This document shows, piece by piece, positions 18,513 through 27,487 of a stretch of DNA of 53,579 nucleotides. Position 1 is the first letter of the stretch. Every line of letters begins with the position of its first letter. Under the pieces are notes generated by a model. That model saw nothing but the letters and a program-made list of their open reading frames with translations, did not search any database and had not been told where the DNA came from. This DNA comes from Armatimonadota bacterium (lineage in GTDB: Bacteria; Armatimonadota; UBA5829): assembly GCA_029907315.1 (NCBI GenBank), contig JARYME010000005.1:1-53579 (forward strand). Reading direction: 5' to 3'. The position numbers were made by a program, and so were the translations under genes.

Positions 18513-19883
18513 GTGCCCTTAGATCCATATTTTAAGCGCGTTACCCACATTAACGACCGCCCTATCGATCCCGGTGGAGAATGTGTAGTCTATTGGATGC
18601 AGCGTTCCCAACGGGTGCGCGACAATCCTGCTCTTAACTTCGCTATAGATCTCGCCAACGACTTGGGGAAAATGATACCCGTGTATTTTGGTGTATTCGA
18701 TCGCTATCCCATGGCGAGTACAAGGGCTTTTAAATTCATGTTGGAAGGCTTGAGGGAGACATCGTTGGCACTCAGAGATATCGGTGCCGGTTTTCTCGTG
18801 CGCAGGGAAAAGCCTTATGAGGGCGTGGTTGATGTTGCCAAACGTTACAGGGCGTGTGCAGTAGTGGTAGATGAAGATTATCTCAATGTCGGGCGAACCT
18901 GGCGTGCTCATGCAGCTGTGGCATTGCCGGTCAGATTTATCCAGGTTGATGCAGAAACTGTCGTCCCAGCGCGTCTTATCGGATCTGAGCAGTGGGCAGC
19001 ATATACGTTGAGACCGAAAATCCTTCGCGTGCTGCGAGATTGGCTTGTCGAATTTCCCACTCCGACGATAAACCGTAGATGGACTGCTAAGTTAGAGGGA
19101 TTAGACCTACTGCAGGTAGAGATAGATCAGCTGGTGTCCTCGCTTGACGTCGAGCATAACGTGCCCCCAGTTCCCGATCGGATAGGGGGTGAAACACATG
19201 CCAAGCGCGTGCTTACAGAGTTCGTGCACTACAGATTACCATACTACTTAACGCTAAGAGACGATCTCAGTACTCCCGTGTCCAGCGGGCTTAGCCCTTA
19301 CTTGCACTTTGGACAAATATCTAGCCGGAGAGTTGCCCTAACAGTTCTAAAAGCTGATGTTCCTAGAGAACCTGTGGAGGCATTTCTCGAGCAGTTAGTA
19401 GTTCGTAGAGAGCTTGCGATAAATTTTTGCACGTACAACACTGGCTATGCTTCATTAGAAACGGCTCCAAGGTGGGCACGCGAAACTTTAGAGAATCATC
19501 GCAGCGACCCAAGATTACAAGTATACACGTTGGATGAACTCGAGTTCGCACAAACTCACGATGATGTATGGAATGCAGCCCAGATGGAGTTGTTTCGTTG
19601 CGGGATCATACACCCATATGTGCGAATGTTTTGGGCGAAAAAGCTTCTTGAGTGGTGCCCATCCCCGGAGCAAGCCCTTTCTTCAGCCATATATCTCAAC
19701 GATAAGTATGCTTTGGATGGTCGAGACCCAAATGGTTATGCCAACATCGCTTGGTGCATATATGGCAAGCACGACAGACCGTTTAGGGAGAGACCTATTT
19801 TCGGCAAGGTTAGATACATGTCAACCGACTCCCTTAAACGCAAGAGCGGATGGCAAAATTATACAAAACGATTTACTAACTAG
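18513..19883 (+). CDS. phr: Class II CPD photolyase
   Basis: A light-driven FAD enzyme that splits cyclobutane pyrimidine dimers. The 456-residue protein follows the class II pattern: N-terminal VVYWMQRSQRVRDNPAL, an alpha/beta domain to about residue 130, and a helical FAD domain with GLSPYLHFGQISSRR and the C-terminal run DGRDPNGYANIAW, then RPIFGKVRYMS. The start is taken as GTG at 18513, just after the 6S RNA; no Shine-Dalgarno is visible and a later start is possible, though an ATG before MQRSQ would cut a conserved strand. Its codons look richer in A and T (TTA, AGA, ACT) than those of its neighbours, which may point to transfer. It is probably read from the 6S promoter. Confidence 0.9.
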   Translation: MPLDPYFKRVTHINDRPIDPGGECVVYWMQRSQRVRDNPALNFAIDLANDLGKMIPVYFGVFDRYPMASTRAFKFMLEGLRETSLALRDIGAGFLVRREKPYEGVVDVAKRYRACAVVVDEDYLNVGRTWRAHAAVALPVRFIQVDAETVVPARLIGSEQWAAYTLRPKILRVLRDWLVEFPTPTINRRWTAKLEGLDLLQVEIDQLVSSLDVEHNVPPVPDRIGGETHAKRVLTEFVHYRLPYYLTLRDDLSTPVSSGLSPYLHFGQISSRRVALTVLKADVPREPVEAFLEQLVVRRELAINFCTYNTGYASLETAPRWARETLENHRSDPRLQVYTLDELEFAQTHDDVWNAAQMELFRCGIIHPYVRMFWAKKLLEWCPSPEQALSSAIYLNDKYALDGRDPNGYANIAWCIYGKHDRPFRERPIFGKVRYMSTDSLKRKSGWQNYTKRFTN

Positions 19884-19895
19884 GGCATCGTTCCC

Positions 19896-19924
19896 TTGAC
19901 AATAGAGTACGGTGGGGTTAGATT
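19896..19924 (+). promoter_or_regulatory. Promoter of the propeller-protein pair
   Basis: TTGACA (19896-19901) is followed after 17 bases by TAGATT (19919-19924), upstream of the secreted protein gene at 19999. Confidence 0.5.
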
Positions 19925-19998
19925 CAGAATAGACGAACTGGTGGTGCTAAAACCTTTGTCTAAAAGGTTGACCAGGCACTGAATACGGAGTTTCTGAG

Positions 19999-22116
19999 AT
20001 GCGGCTTTTAGTAGTGTGCTTTACGCTCGCTGCATGGTTGAGTAGCAGCGTGGTAGCAGGTTGGTCTCCTGAGACGAGTATTACCCCAAGTGCCGTGGGT
20101 GCTTCGGCTCCCGCTTTGGCAACTGGTCCGGACGGTCGCGTACACTGCGTATATCCCGTACAGGCTTCAGGAGGCCAGCTCAATATTGTTTATAGGTGCT
20201 GGGATGGGGTAGCGTGGTCTACTCCTTACGACTTACCCAGTCCGAACTTCAAAGAACCTGAGTGCGATATAGCCGTCGGCTCAGACAATCGTATTCACGT
20301 AGTCGGGATCTGGCGGGTCGACGGAACCACCAACACACCTTATACAGTGTATTACTGGGAGCACAACGGTTCAACTTGGGTTGGTCCCACGATGTTAAGC
20401 TCTGGCATCGGCTCCGATGCAGATTCCTGCAAGACACCAAGGGTTGCTGTCGACAGATTCAACGATGTGCACGTTGTCTGGACCCAGGGGAACATGACCG
20501 GCGGAGCAGGCGACATAATGTATCGCAAGAGACAAGCTGGTGTGTGGCAGCCTGTTTACAATATCACAAAGAACCCGACCGGATATGCGTATGGTTCTGT
20601 ATCACCGGATATTGCAGTTGATCGTTTGGGAAACACTGTGCACGTAGTATGGCACGACGATTCCCTTGGCGGCAATACATTTCAAGTGTGGTATACGAAT
20701 AACACCAATCTCGGCAGTCCTTCTGCATGGCTTTCGTCCAGCCAATGGTTTATGGTGTCGTTTCAGGTTTACGGGAAAAGCCCAAAAATCATCCTGGACC
20801 GTAACGATAGACCGAACATATTTTGGATTGATAAGTTCGGTGGTTCGCAAAATGTTCAGGCCTACCGGCGATGGGACGGAACGTCGTGGACTTATCCAAT
20901 CAACTTGGGCGCACAATGGTTCCAGGACGGTGTTTTCGACCAAAACAATGTGCTCCATTACGTATTCACACAGGGCGACCCTTTGGAGCTGTTCTACAGG
21001 ACGTATGATTTCGCGACCTTTTCGAATCCGGAACTTATCTCTGCGGGTGTCGACACTCAAAAGGTTGATTTTGCTGCGTTTGCGTTGGATGGCAGAAACT
21101 CGCCGGTTGCTGTCTGGGAAGAGCGCAAGAACAATTCGGCAGCGAAGATCTACTATTCAGTAAGACGTTCATGCGGCGTGCCGGAGCCGGTAACATCGTT
21201 CAGTGCAAAAGGGTTCGATGGTGAAGTAAGGTTGTCGTGGTCGAATCCCTTATCGCCCGGATTTTCAGCCACGATGATCCGTTACAAGACGACAGGATAT
21301 CCCACCGGTCCTGACGACGGTTATTTGGTGTGTGATAGGGTTGGCATTCCGGGTACAGCTGACCAATTCGTCCACGCAAATCTATCGAATGGAACCACAT
21401 ACTACTACGCCGCATTCGCGCACGACGACTGTGGTAACTTTGCGCCTGCTGCCCTGGCGAGTGCGACTCCACACGTGATCTCTTGCATCGAAGCCAAGCA
21501 CTTGTCGGACGGTACCTACGTATACCTGCGGGGCAAGTCGGTTACTGGTGTCTTTTCTGCAGAAGGGTGCTTCTACATAGAGGAACCGGATCGTACTTCT
21601 GGTATCCGCGTTGCCGCGGCGACATCCGACTTGTCGGTGGGAGATGTAGTGAACGTTGGTGGATCCGTGGCTACCCGAATCGTAAGCGGTGTCCAATCTG
21701 AAAGGCAGTTAGCTGCGTCAGTCGTAGAAAAAGTCTCGCAAGGCAGACCGCTGCGGCCCGTGGGTATGGGCTGCTTTTCTGTGGGTGGAGCGCCAGTTGG
21801 TCCCTACCAACCTGGCGTTGTAGATGCGAACGGCAACCCTGGTATAGGTGTGAATACGATGGGGCTGCTGGTCAGGATCGTTGGACGGGTTACAGCTGTT
21901 GTAGGCAGCTACATCTGGTTGGACGACGGCTCCCATATACCGGACGTTGCTGGGAGATTGGGGGTGTGCGTGAGATGTCCGAGTACACCAAGCGTAAGTG
22001 TCGGTGACTTCGTGAGTGCGACGGGTGTAGTCGAAGGAGCGGTACCCGTCGGCTGGTTGGCGAACAGGCGGCAGGTGCGCATACGCAGCGCTTCCGATCT
22101 GGTGGTGTTAAATTGA
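19999..22116 (+). CDS. Secreted beta-propeller / Fn3 / OB-fold protein A
   Basis: A 705-residue exported protein of unknown function. A signal peptide (RLLVVCFTLAAWLSSSVVA) is cleaved near residue 20. Seven similar motifs, each a hydrophobic strand ending in W or F, are spaced about 50 residues apart: VHCVYP, IHVVGIW, VHVVWTQ, VHVVWHD, PNIFWID, LHYVFTQ and PVAVWEE. This suggests a seven-bladed beta-propeller (about 21-390). An Fn3-type domain follows (about 395-490, with VRLSWSNPLSPGF and GTTYYYAAFAHD). Two OB-like domains end the protein (VYLRGKSVTGVF...SVGDVVNVGGSV and LVRIVGRVTAV...SVGDFVSATGVV). Its stop overlaps the start of its paralogue. No catalytic motif is seen; a binding role at the cell surface is inference. 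Confidence 0.8.
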   Translation: MRLLVVCFTLAAWLSSSVVAGWSPETSITPSAVGASAPALATGPDGRVHCVYPVQASGGQLNIVYRCWDGVAWSTPYDLPSPNFKEPECDIAVGSDNRIHVVGIWRVDGTTNTPYTVYYWEHNGSTWVGPTMLSSGIGSDADSCKTPRVAVDRFNDVHVVWTQGNMTGGAGDIMYRKRQAGVWQPVYNITKNPTGYAYGSVSPDIAVDRLGNTVHVVWHDDSLGGNTFQVWYTNNTNLGSPSAWLSSSQWFMVSFQVYGKSPKIILDRNDRPNIFWIDKFGGSQNVQAYRRWDGTSWTYPINLGAQWFQDGVFDQNNVLHYVFTQGDPLELFYRTYDFATFSNPELISAGVDTQKVDFAAFALDGRNSPVAVWEERKNNSAAKIYYSVRRSCGVPEPVTSFSAKGFDGEVRLSWSNPLSPGFSATMIRYKTTGYPTGPDDGYLVCDRVGIPGTADQFVHANLSNGTTYYYAAFAHDDCGNFAPAALASATPHVISCIEAKHLSDGTYVYLRGKSVTGVFSAEGCFYIEEPDRTSGIRVAAATSDLSVGDVVNVGGSVATRIVSGVQSERQLAASVVEKVSQGRPLRPVGMGCFSVGGAPVGPYQPGVVDANGNPGIGVNTMGLLVRIVGRVTAVVGSYIWLDDGSHIPDVAGRLGVCVRCPSTPSVSVGDFVSATGVVEGAVPVGWLANRRQVRIRSASDLVVLN

Positions 22117-24458
22117 ACAGCGTGAGGATCCCTATTGCATCGGCTTTGCTGCTAATCCTAGCTGTAGGTGCAGGTTTGTGCTGGACCACACCGGTGCCTG
22201 TTGCTAGGACCTCTCAGGATAGTTTAGATCCCCGCGTTGCGTCTGACGACCGCGGTAACGCATATGTAGTTTGGCGCGAGCGAGTAGGTGGGACCACGTT
22301 CCAGATTTGGTACGCATCGAATGTGAATGGTAACTTTGCCAACCCCGTGCAGATATCTCAGGGTGGATCTGCGCACTGTTATTGGCCTGTCATTGTTGTA
22401 GATGGTTCTGTTGTGCATACCGCATGGACTAGTGATCAAACAGGTTCTAATTTCGAAATATGGTACCGCAAGCTTCACGGCTCTTGGGGACCTATCTACA
22501 ACGCCAGTAACACTGCTATCAAATCGCTGCGACCTGCTATTGCGACAAAAGGGTCTGTGGGACCGATCGTCACATGGGACGAAGCGCTATATGCTGACGA
22601 CAACTACGACGTCCTATTCTCCGAGTGGATCGGCAGCGGCTTCAGTAGTGCCTTCAACGTGTCCGATACACCCGGTGGTCCAGTTTACGGTTCGGTCAAT
22701 TCTAGTGTTGCCGTTGCGCCCAACGGAGACGTCACAGTTATCTGGGCCGAACGGATAACCGGCGACTATCACATAAATGCAAGGCGCCGTGTATGCGGAT
22801 TGTGGTTTCCCAGACAGGAAATATCAACCAAAGCGACAGGTCCAGCCACTCCTGGTATTGCTGTAGGACCGGATAACCAGGTGCACATCGTTTACAACGC
22901 GGAAGGTCAAAACTGGTATCAAAAATGGAACGGATCGTCATGGACAGCACCGGTCGCTTTACCAGGTGGTGTTCCCAATCTTCTGAGACCTAAGATCGCT
23001 GTTGATGACTATGGATTCTGCCACGTTGTTGCCGATAACAGTTCTTACGGCGTGGGAGAAATATGGTACTCCACTAATGTTTCGGGCTTATGGAGTCCTT
23101 GGGTCAACATCTCCAATACGCCGGGGTCCAATTCGCTCCTTGCCGATATAAGCTACGGAGGCGGTATCATAACGGTTGTTTGGGAGGAAAACTCCGACCA
23201 GGCAGGCGGCACCGGTGTCTACAACGTGTGGTATACGCAGCAAATTGTGCGCCCACCTGAGCCTTCCGGGATACTCTCAGGCAGAGTTGTCGATCAGTTC
23301 GGCAAAGGAATTGCCGGAGTAACTGTTGCGGCAGGTCCTTTCGAAACCGCAACCAGCGAAGGAGGGAACTACTCTCTCGTTCTTCCGCCGGGTTGCTACA
23401 CAGTCTCCGCAACCAAGCTTTATTATGCCGGCAAAACCGTCTCGGGGGTTCAAGTGCTAGCAAATCAGATTACATATCTCGACCTCACAGTAACCGCGAG
23501 CCCCCCAAGTGCAGTCAGCTTCTTTGCTGTCACGCCGTCGGACGGTGTTAACAGGATCATATGGACGAATCCTGTGAGCCCGAATTTTATCGGAACTGTC
23601 ATCCAGTTCAAAGAGACAGGTTTTCCGACAAGTCCGACGGATGGCACAAGGCTTTGCGAACGCTTGGCGCTTCCAGGTTCTTCGGATAGCTTTGAGCACG
23701 TCGGGTTGACTAACGGTGTGACATACTACTACGCAGCGTTTGCGCACGATCTCGACGGTCATTTCGCACCGCCGGTGTACGCGTCAGCTTCGCCGCACTT
23801 GATCTCATGTCTTGAGGCAAAACTTGCACCAGAAGGCGCGACAGTTGATCTGAAGCGGAAAATCGTCTCAGCAGTGTTTCCGTTGCTCGGCTATATCTAC
23901 GTTCAGGATGAAAACGGCGCATCTGGCATGCGGGTGAGCTACAGCGGAACGGACGTGAGCGTGGGAGATGTGGTCAGCCTCACTGGCAAAGTTACTACTC
24001 GCTATGTCAGCAGTAGACCTTCTGAGCGCCAGCTTACTCTCACGACATCAATTTCCAAGCCATCTTCAGGACACGTAGTTAAACCTCGGGCAATGACGTG
24101 CCGTGCAGTAGGCGGGGCGGTGATTTCTGGCGAGTATGCCACAGTTCCCGGCGTTATGGAAAGCGACGGTCGGTCAGGAGTAGGGCTCAACAATATGGGG
24201 CTCCTTGTGCGTATTGCGGGCAAGGTGACGGCTAAACTTAACGACACCTTTTGGCTGGATGATGGGTCTCGCGTACAGGACTACCTTGGCCGAATCGGTG
24301 TAATGGTGAGGTGCCCAGATGCCAACATCCCTGCTGCTGTGGGCGACTTTGTATGCGTCACGGGTATAGTCGAAGGCTCAATACCTGTTGGTTGGGAAAC
24401 CAACAGGCGCTTCATTCGACTGCGTTCTTGGTCAGATATGCAGGTGGTCTCAAAATAA
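22113..24458 (+). CDS. Secreted beta-propeller / Fn3 / OB-fold protein B
   Basis: A 781-residue paralogue of the preceding protein. The start is TTG at 22113 (overlap TTGA) or GTG at 22122; a signal segment follows (PIASALLLILAVGAGLCW). Seven propeller motifs are again visible (AYVVWRE, VVHTAWTS, PIVTWDE, VTVIWAE, VHIVYN, CHVVADN, ITVVWEE). Unlike protein A it carries an extra domain at about 383-465, SGRVVDQFGKGIAGVTVAAG with YSLVLPPGCYTVSATKL, a carboxypeptidase regulatory-like beta-sandwich. The Fn3 domain (RIIWTNPVSPNFIGTVIQF) and two OB-like domains match protein A closely. The pair arose by tandem duplication followed by domain gain or loss. Function unknown. Confidence 0.8.
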   Translation: MNSVRIPIASALLLILAVGAGLCWTTPVPVARTSQDSLDPRVASDDRGNAYVVWRERVGGTTFQIWYASNVNGNFANPVQISQGGSAHCYWPVIVVDGSVVHTAWTSDQTGSNFEIWYRKLHGSWGPIYNASNTAIKSLRPAIATKGSVGPIVTWDEALYADDNYDVLFSEWIGSGFSSAFNVSDTPGGPVYGSVNSSVAVAPNGDVTVIWAERITGDYHINARRRVCGLWFPRQEISTKATGPATPGIAVGPDNQVHIVYNAEGQNWYQKWNGSSWTAPVALPGGVPNLLRPKIAVDDYGFCHVVADNSSYGVGEIWYSTNVSGLWSPWVNISNTPGSNSLLADISYGGGIITVVWEENSDQAGGTGVYNVWYTQQIVRPPEPSGILSGRVVDQFGKGIAGVTVAAGPFETATSEGGNYSLVLPPGCYTVSATKLYYAGKTVSGVQVLANQITYLDLTVTASPPSAVSFFAVTPSDGVNRIIWTNPVSPNFIGTVIQFKETGFPTSPTDGTRLCERLALPGSSDSFEHVGLTNGVTYYYAAFAHDLDGHFAPPVYASASPHLISCLEAKLAPEGATVDLKRKIVSAVFPLLGYIYVQDENGASGMRVSYSGTDVSVGDVVSLTGKVTTRYVSSRPSERQLTLTTSISKPSSGHVVKPRAMTCRAVGGAVISGEYATVPGVMESDGRSGVGLNNMGLLVRIAGKVTAKLNDTFWLDDGSRVQDYLGRIGVMVRCPDANIPAAVGDFVCVTGIVEGSIPVGWETNRRFIRLRSWSDMQVVSK

Positions 24459-24482
24459 TGCTGCAGGTGCAAAAATGCAGCA
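24459..24482. terminator. Hairpin between convergent genes
   Basis: TGCTGCA (24459-24465) and TGCAGCA (24476-24482) form a 7-base-pair stem directly after the stop of protein B and before the convergent radical SAM gene. No T run follows on the plus strand, so intrinsic termination is uncertain. Confidence 0.35.
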
Positions 24483-24561
24483 CCCCAACAAATGACACCA
24501 GTCTATGAACTCTCCGTTAGCAAACCCTACAGATAGCAGGACTACATGCGCTTGACGAGTT

Positions 24562-25989
24562 CTAATGCTTGATCCCAACAGACGAATAGTGTCCTACTCT
24601 CTCAATATTGTCCCGGGTTAGATCGACGTCGCTCAACTTGTCCAGATCTGCCACAGGGTAGGGGAACGGTCCGGACAAAGGGATCTTGTCGATCCATCTG
24701 GCACGAAACTCAGGATCCTGCATTCTGCACGAATTTTTGTGGCAGGCATACCCTTCATGCGATATCATGTCGGACCATATGTCCTCCAACGATTTTTCTC
24801 GAACGTTGCCAAACGATAGCGGTGTAAAGTCGCATGGAGTCACGTCGCCGTACGCCGTCATATAGAACTGACACCACCCTGCATAGCAGCCGACTCCAGT
24901 GGGGCCATTCACATGCGCCTGGGTTATAACTAGCGGCGGCTTGTTCTTGTTGTATTCGTCCTCGATTCTGCACAGCTCGGCTTTGTCCTCGTCTGACAGA
25001 AGATGCTTCCGATCTTCGAGAAGGAGCCTGCCTGTAGGAACAACGTCGAAAATAGTTATCTCGTCAACCCCGATCGACTTCGCCAGTTCAATCATCTGAA
25101 CCACTTGACCATTATGAAGTCGCTCAGGAGTAGCGTAAGTCGAGATTCCTGCGAGAAGGCCGGCGTCTTTGCATCGCTTCAATCCCTCAATTGCTTTTTC
25201 AAAACATCCAGGCAGCCGCCGCATCTCATCGTGAGCGCGTGGGTCAGGTGAGTCAATTGAAACATGTACACACCACAACCCTGCCTCTACCAGCTTTCTT
25301 ACGTTTTCTTCAGTGAGCAGCATGCCGTTCGTGAACATCAGTACCACAGCCTCGTTCTTATCAACCCACTCAATCAACTCGAATATGTCAGGCCGGAGCA
25401 GGGGTTCTCCACCAGTAAAAACAACGCTGACTACGCCGAGTTTCTCAGCATCGCGAATCACCTGTTTCCACTCGTTCGTTGAAAGCTCTGGCACGTCCTT
25501 GCGCTTGTGACGAGCTGCTGAACAGTGGATGCAATTTGCCTGGCAGCGTGTCGTTACCTGCAGCGTGCAAACTGTGGGCTGGGGATGTCCCGTAAATTCC
25601 AGCATCAGCCTGCTGCCGAGAAGTTTCATTGACGCATTCGATGGGACGGGTGGCTGGTAGGAAGTGAAGATCAGCAAGTCGTCTCTTCTTGCATAGGGCT
25701 TGCCCCTCCTGCGAATAGCCGTTTGCACACCTTCTACTGCCTTCTTGGCTTGAGGTAATATCGCCATTGGACCTGTTGCTCTGGCGGAGAAAGTGCCATC
25801 TTCAGAGACTTCAGTCTCCATTCCCAGTAGCTCCACTTCACGCGCGTGCGTGACGGCGAGAGCTTGCGCTGCCAATCTGATCAACCTATTGCCCGCGATA
25901 CGCGGTCCCAGTGAGCGAGCCAAAGGCCCTGTAAACTCCGGGTTGTGTCCGGGTTTCATTCTCAGCAGGCTGAAGTGCTTTGTTGCCAT
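24562..25989 (-). CDS. Radical SAM protein with SPASM-like C-terminus
   Basis: A 475-residue radical SAM enzyme of unknown substrate. The SAM-cluster cysteines are Cys149, Cys153 and Cys156 (TTRCQANCIHC), followed by FTGGEPLLRPDIFELIEW and VHVSIDSPDPRAHDE. The C-terminus has Cys in GVGCYAGWCQFYMTAYGDV, TPCDFTPLSFGNVREKSLED and CHKNSCRM, a layout like SPASM/Twitch domains that hold auxiliary Fe-S clusters. The first 130 residues contain a conserved-looking segment (TGPLARSLGPRIAGNRLI) that I cannot place. AAGGAGGAG precedes the ATG at 25989. It stands alone on the minus strand; no precursor peptide gene is seen next to it. Confidence 0.85.
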   Translation of the reverse strand: MATKHFSLLRMKPGHNPEFTGPLARSLGPRIAGNRLIRLAAQALAVTHAREVELLGMETEVSEDGTFSARATGPMAILPQAKKAVEGVQTAIRRRGKPYARRDDLLIFTSYQPPVPSNASMKLLGSRLMLEFTGHPQPTVCTLQVTTRCQANCIHCSAARHKRKDVPELSTNEWKQVIRDAEKLGVVSVVFTGGEPLLRPDIFELIEWVDKNEAVVLMFTNGMLLTEENVRKLVEAGLWCVHVSIDSPDPRAHDEMRRLPGCFEKAIEGLKRCKDAGLLAGISTYATPERLHNGQVVQMIELAKSIGVDEITIFDVVPTGRLLLEDRKHLLSDEDKAELCRIEDEYNKNKPPLVITQAHVNGPTGVGCYAGWCQFYMTAYGDVTPCDFTPLSFGNVREKSLEDIWSDMISHEGYACHKNSCRMQDPEFRARWIDKIPLSGPFPYPVADLDKLSDVDLTRDNIERVGHYSSVGIKH

Positions 25990-26092
25990 ATCTGGGAGAC
26001 TCCTCCTTCGAAGCTTAGTGGAAAAGCCCAGCTAAAATATTCTACTCCTCAGATTTCGGTTTGTTCAACCTGGTGCATCTTCAACGTCAATC

Positions 26093-26121
26093 TTGTTTGT
26101 CTGAAACTGCTGTGCTATACT
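26093..26121 (+). promoter_or_regulatory. Promoter of dnaN
   Basis: TTGTTT (26093-26098), 17 bases, then TATACT (26116-26121) with TGC directly before it. It lies 40 bases upstream of the dnaN GTG. Confidence 0.65.
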
Positions 26122-26160
26122 AACGCCGAGTTCGAAGACGTTATTCTTGGAGGCAAACCT

Positions 26161-27258
26161 GTGCGAGTTATCTGTTCAAGGAAGGGGTTGCAAGAGGGTG
26201 TTCAGACGGTGGCGCGCGCAGTCAGCCCGCGTACGTCACTGCCTATACTTGGGCACATCCTTATGAAGACCGAGGATGACAGACTGCGCCTGGTCGCTTA
26301 TGACTTGGAAATCGGGTTAGAGCATACGGTCGAGGCGAGTGTCCAGGAGCCGGGTGCGCTGACCATTCCGGCACGTGTCGTAAACGAGATTATATCTACG
26401 CTGCCCGATGCGGACGTCGAACTGTCTACCGATACGGAGAGCACTGTAAACTTAAAGTGCGGAACGTCCCAGTTTTCAATCTTGGGCTTGCCTCCGGAAG
26501 AGTTTCCAATGCTTCCGGAAGTGACTAAGGAAGTGCGGTTCAAGATCGATAGCGAGGTTCTTCGCGAGGGCATCTCGAAAACCATATTCGCTGTCAGCAC
26601 CGACGAATCACGCGTCATTCTCACCGGTATGCTGCTTCAAGTAAGTCCCGAACAGCTCAAGCTCGTTTCCACGGATACTCACAGGCTGTGCGTTTTCGAT
26701 TGCCCGATTAGTGAGTGCGAGGGATCGGTTAATGCGATCGTGCCGGCTCGCGCGATGCAGGAGGCAACCAGGATTGCCGGCGAGGGCGGCGAAGTCGACG
26801 TGGTTATCTCGCCAACCCAGATCAAGTTTACTTGTGGTCAAACGGTGTTGGTTTCGCGATTGATAGAAGGGCAGTTTCCGAATTTTGAGAAGGTTATTCC
26901 GACCGAATACAGCAGAAAGCTCATCATACCGACGGAGCAGTTTGCGCAGGCTATGCGCAGGGTAGAGATTGTTGCGCGAGAGAGTTCGCAAAGAACGAAA
27001 TTCACGATTACAGACGGGACGCTGACACTGACTGCGGAGGCGCCTAACATCGGCCGAGCACACGAGGAAGTAGAGGTTATCAAGGAGGGAGAGGACATCA
27101 GGCTGGCTTTCAATGCCAAGTACATTCTGGACGTGCTCAGTGTGAGCGATACCGAAGCAATTGAGATGGAGCTTTCGGGAGAGGTGAGTCCTGCATTAAT
27201 ACGGCCGCAAGGTAAAGAGGACTACCTCTACGTATTGATGCCTATGCATATGGACTGA
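26161..27258 (+). CDS. dnaN: DNA polymerase III sliding clamp (beta)
   Basis: The clamp encircles DNA and tethers the replicative polymerase. From the GTG at 26161, with TTGGAGG seven bases upstream, the protein is 365 residues, the usual length. The N-terminus MRVICSRKGLQEGVQTVARA is typical, followed by SPRTSLPILGHILMKTEDD, and the C-terminal peptide-binding end reads KEDYLYVLMPMHMD, with the conserved YxxMPM pattern. The frame is open upstream to 25945, but that part contains the promoter. It is a single-gene unit, apart from dnaA and recF, which are its usual partners near the origin. Confidence 0.95.
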   Translation: MRVICSRKGLQEGVQTVARAVSPRTSLPILGHILMKTEDDRLRLVAYDLEIGLEHTVEASVQEPGALTIPARVVNEIISTLPDADVELSTDTESTVNLKCGTSQFSILGLPPEEFPMLPEVTKEVRFKIDSEVLREGISKTIFAVSTDESRVILTGMLLQVSPEQLKLVSTDTHRLCVFDCPISECEGSVNAIVPARAMQEATRIAGEGGEVDVVISPTQIKFTCGQTVLVSRLIEGQFPNFEKVIPTEYSRKLIIPTEQFAQAMRRVEIVARESSQRTKFTITDGTLTLTAEAPNIGRAHEEVEVIKEGEDIRLAFNAKYILDVLSVSDTEAIEMELSGEVSPALIRPQGKEDYLYVLMPMHMD

Positions 27259-27263
27259 GAGCC

Positions 27264-27292
27264 TTGATTTGGTCCTCGGTTGTTGCTATACT
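27264..27292 (+). promoter_or_regulatory. Promoter of the TPR-RACo transcript
   Basis: TTGATT (27264-27269), 17 bases, TATACT (27287-27292), with TGC before the -10. It begins just after the dnaN stop and implies transcription from about 27299. Confidence 0.65.
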
Positions 27293-27298
27293 GCATAA

Positions 27299-27487
27299 TG
27301 ACGGGAGAGTGGTCAGGACCGCATAGTTCGTAAGGTAAAGCTCTCAGATTCAAAGAAAGCAAATCCGATTGGCGGTTTCTCGACTGTTCCGTTACTTGCC
27401 GACAGGACGTTCTGATTGGGTTGCCGCTCGATAGGGCGTTCGTAATCATTTATAGCTTATATCCTGATCGTCCTGAGAGGCTGGGGA
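27299..27487 (+). promoter_or_regulatory. Long leader with competing pairings near the start codon
   Basis: About 190 untranslated bases lie between the promoter and the TPR gene. GTCCTGA (27470-27476), just ahead of the purine-rich ribosome-binding region, can pair with TCAGGAC at 27313-27319. An overlapping segment, CGTCCTG (27469-27475), can instead pair with CAGGACG at 27403-27409. The two are mutually exclusive. GAGAG (about 27305-27309) also pairs with CTCTC (about 27341-27345). It matches no riboswitch class that I know. Confidence 0.4.

Noticed and set aside
27299..27487. SRP RNA or RNase P RNA in the leader
   Set aside because: The short match around GTCAGGACC lacks the conserved SRP tip and no RNase P core sequence is present.
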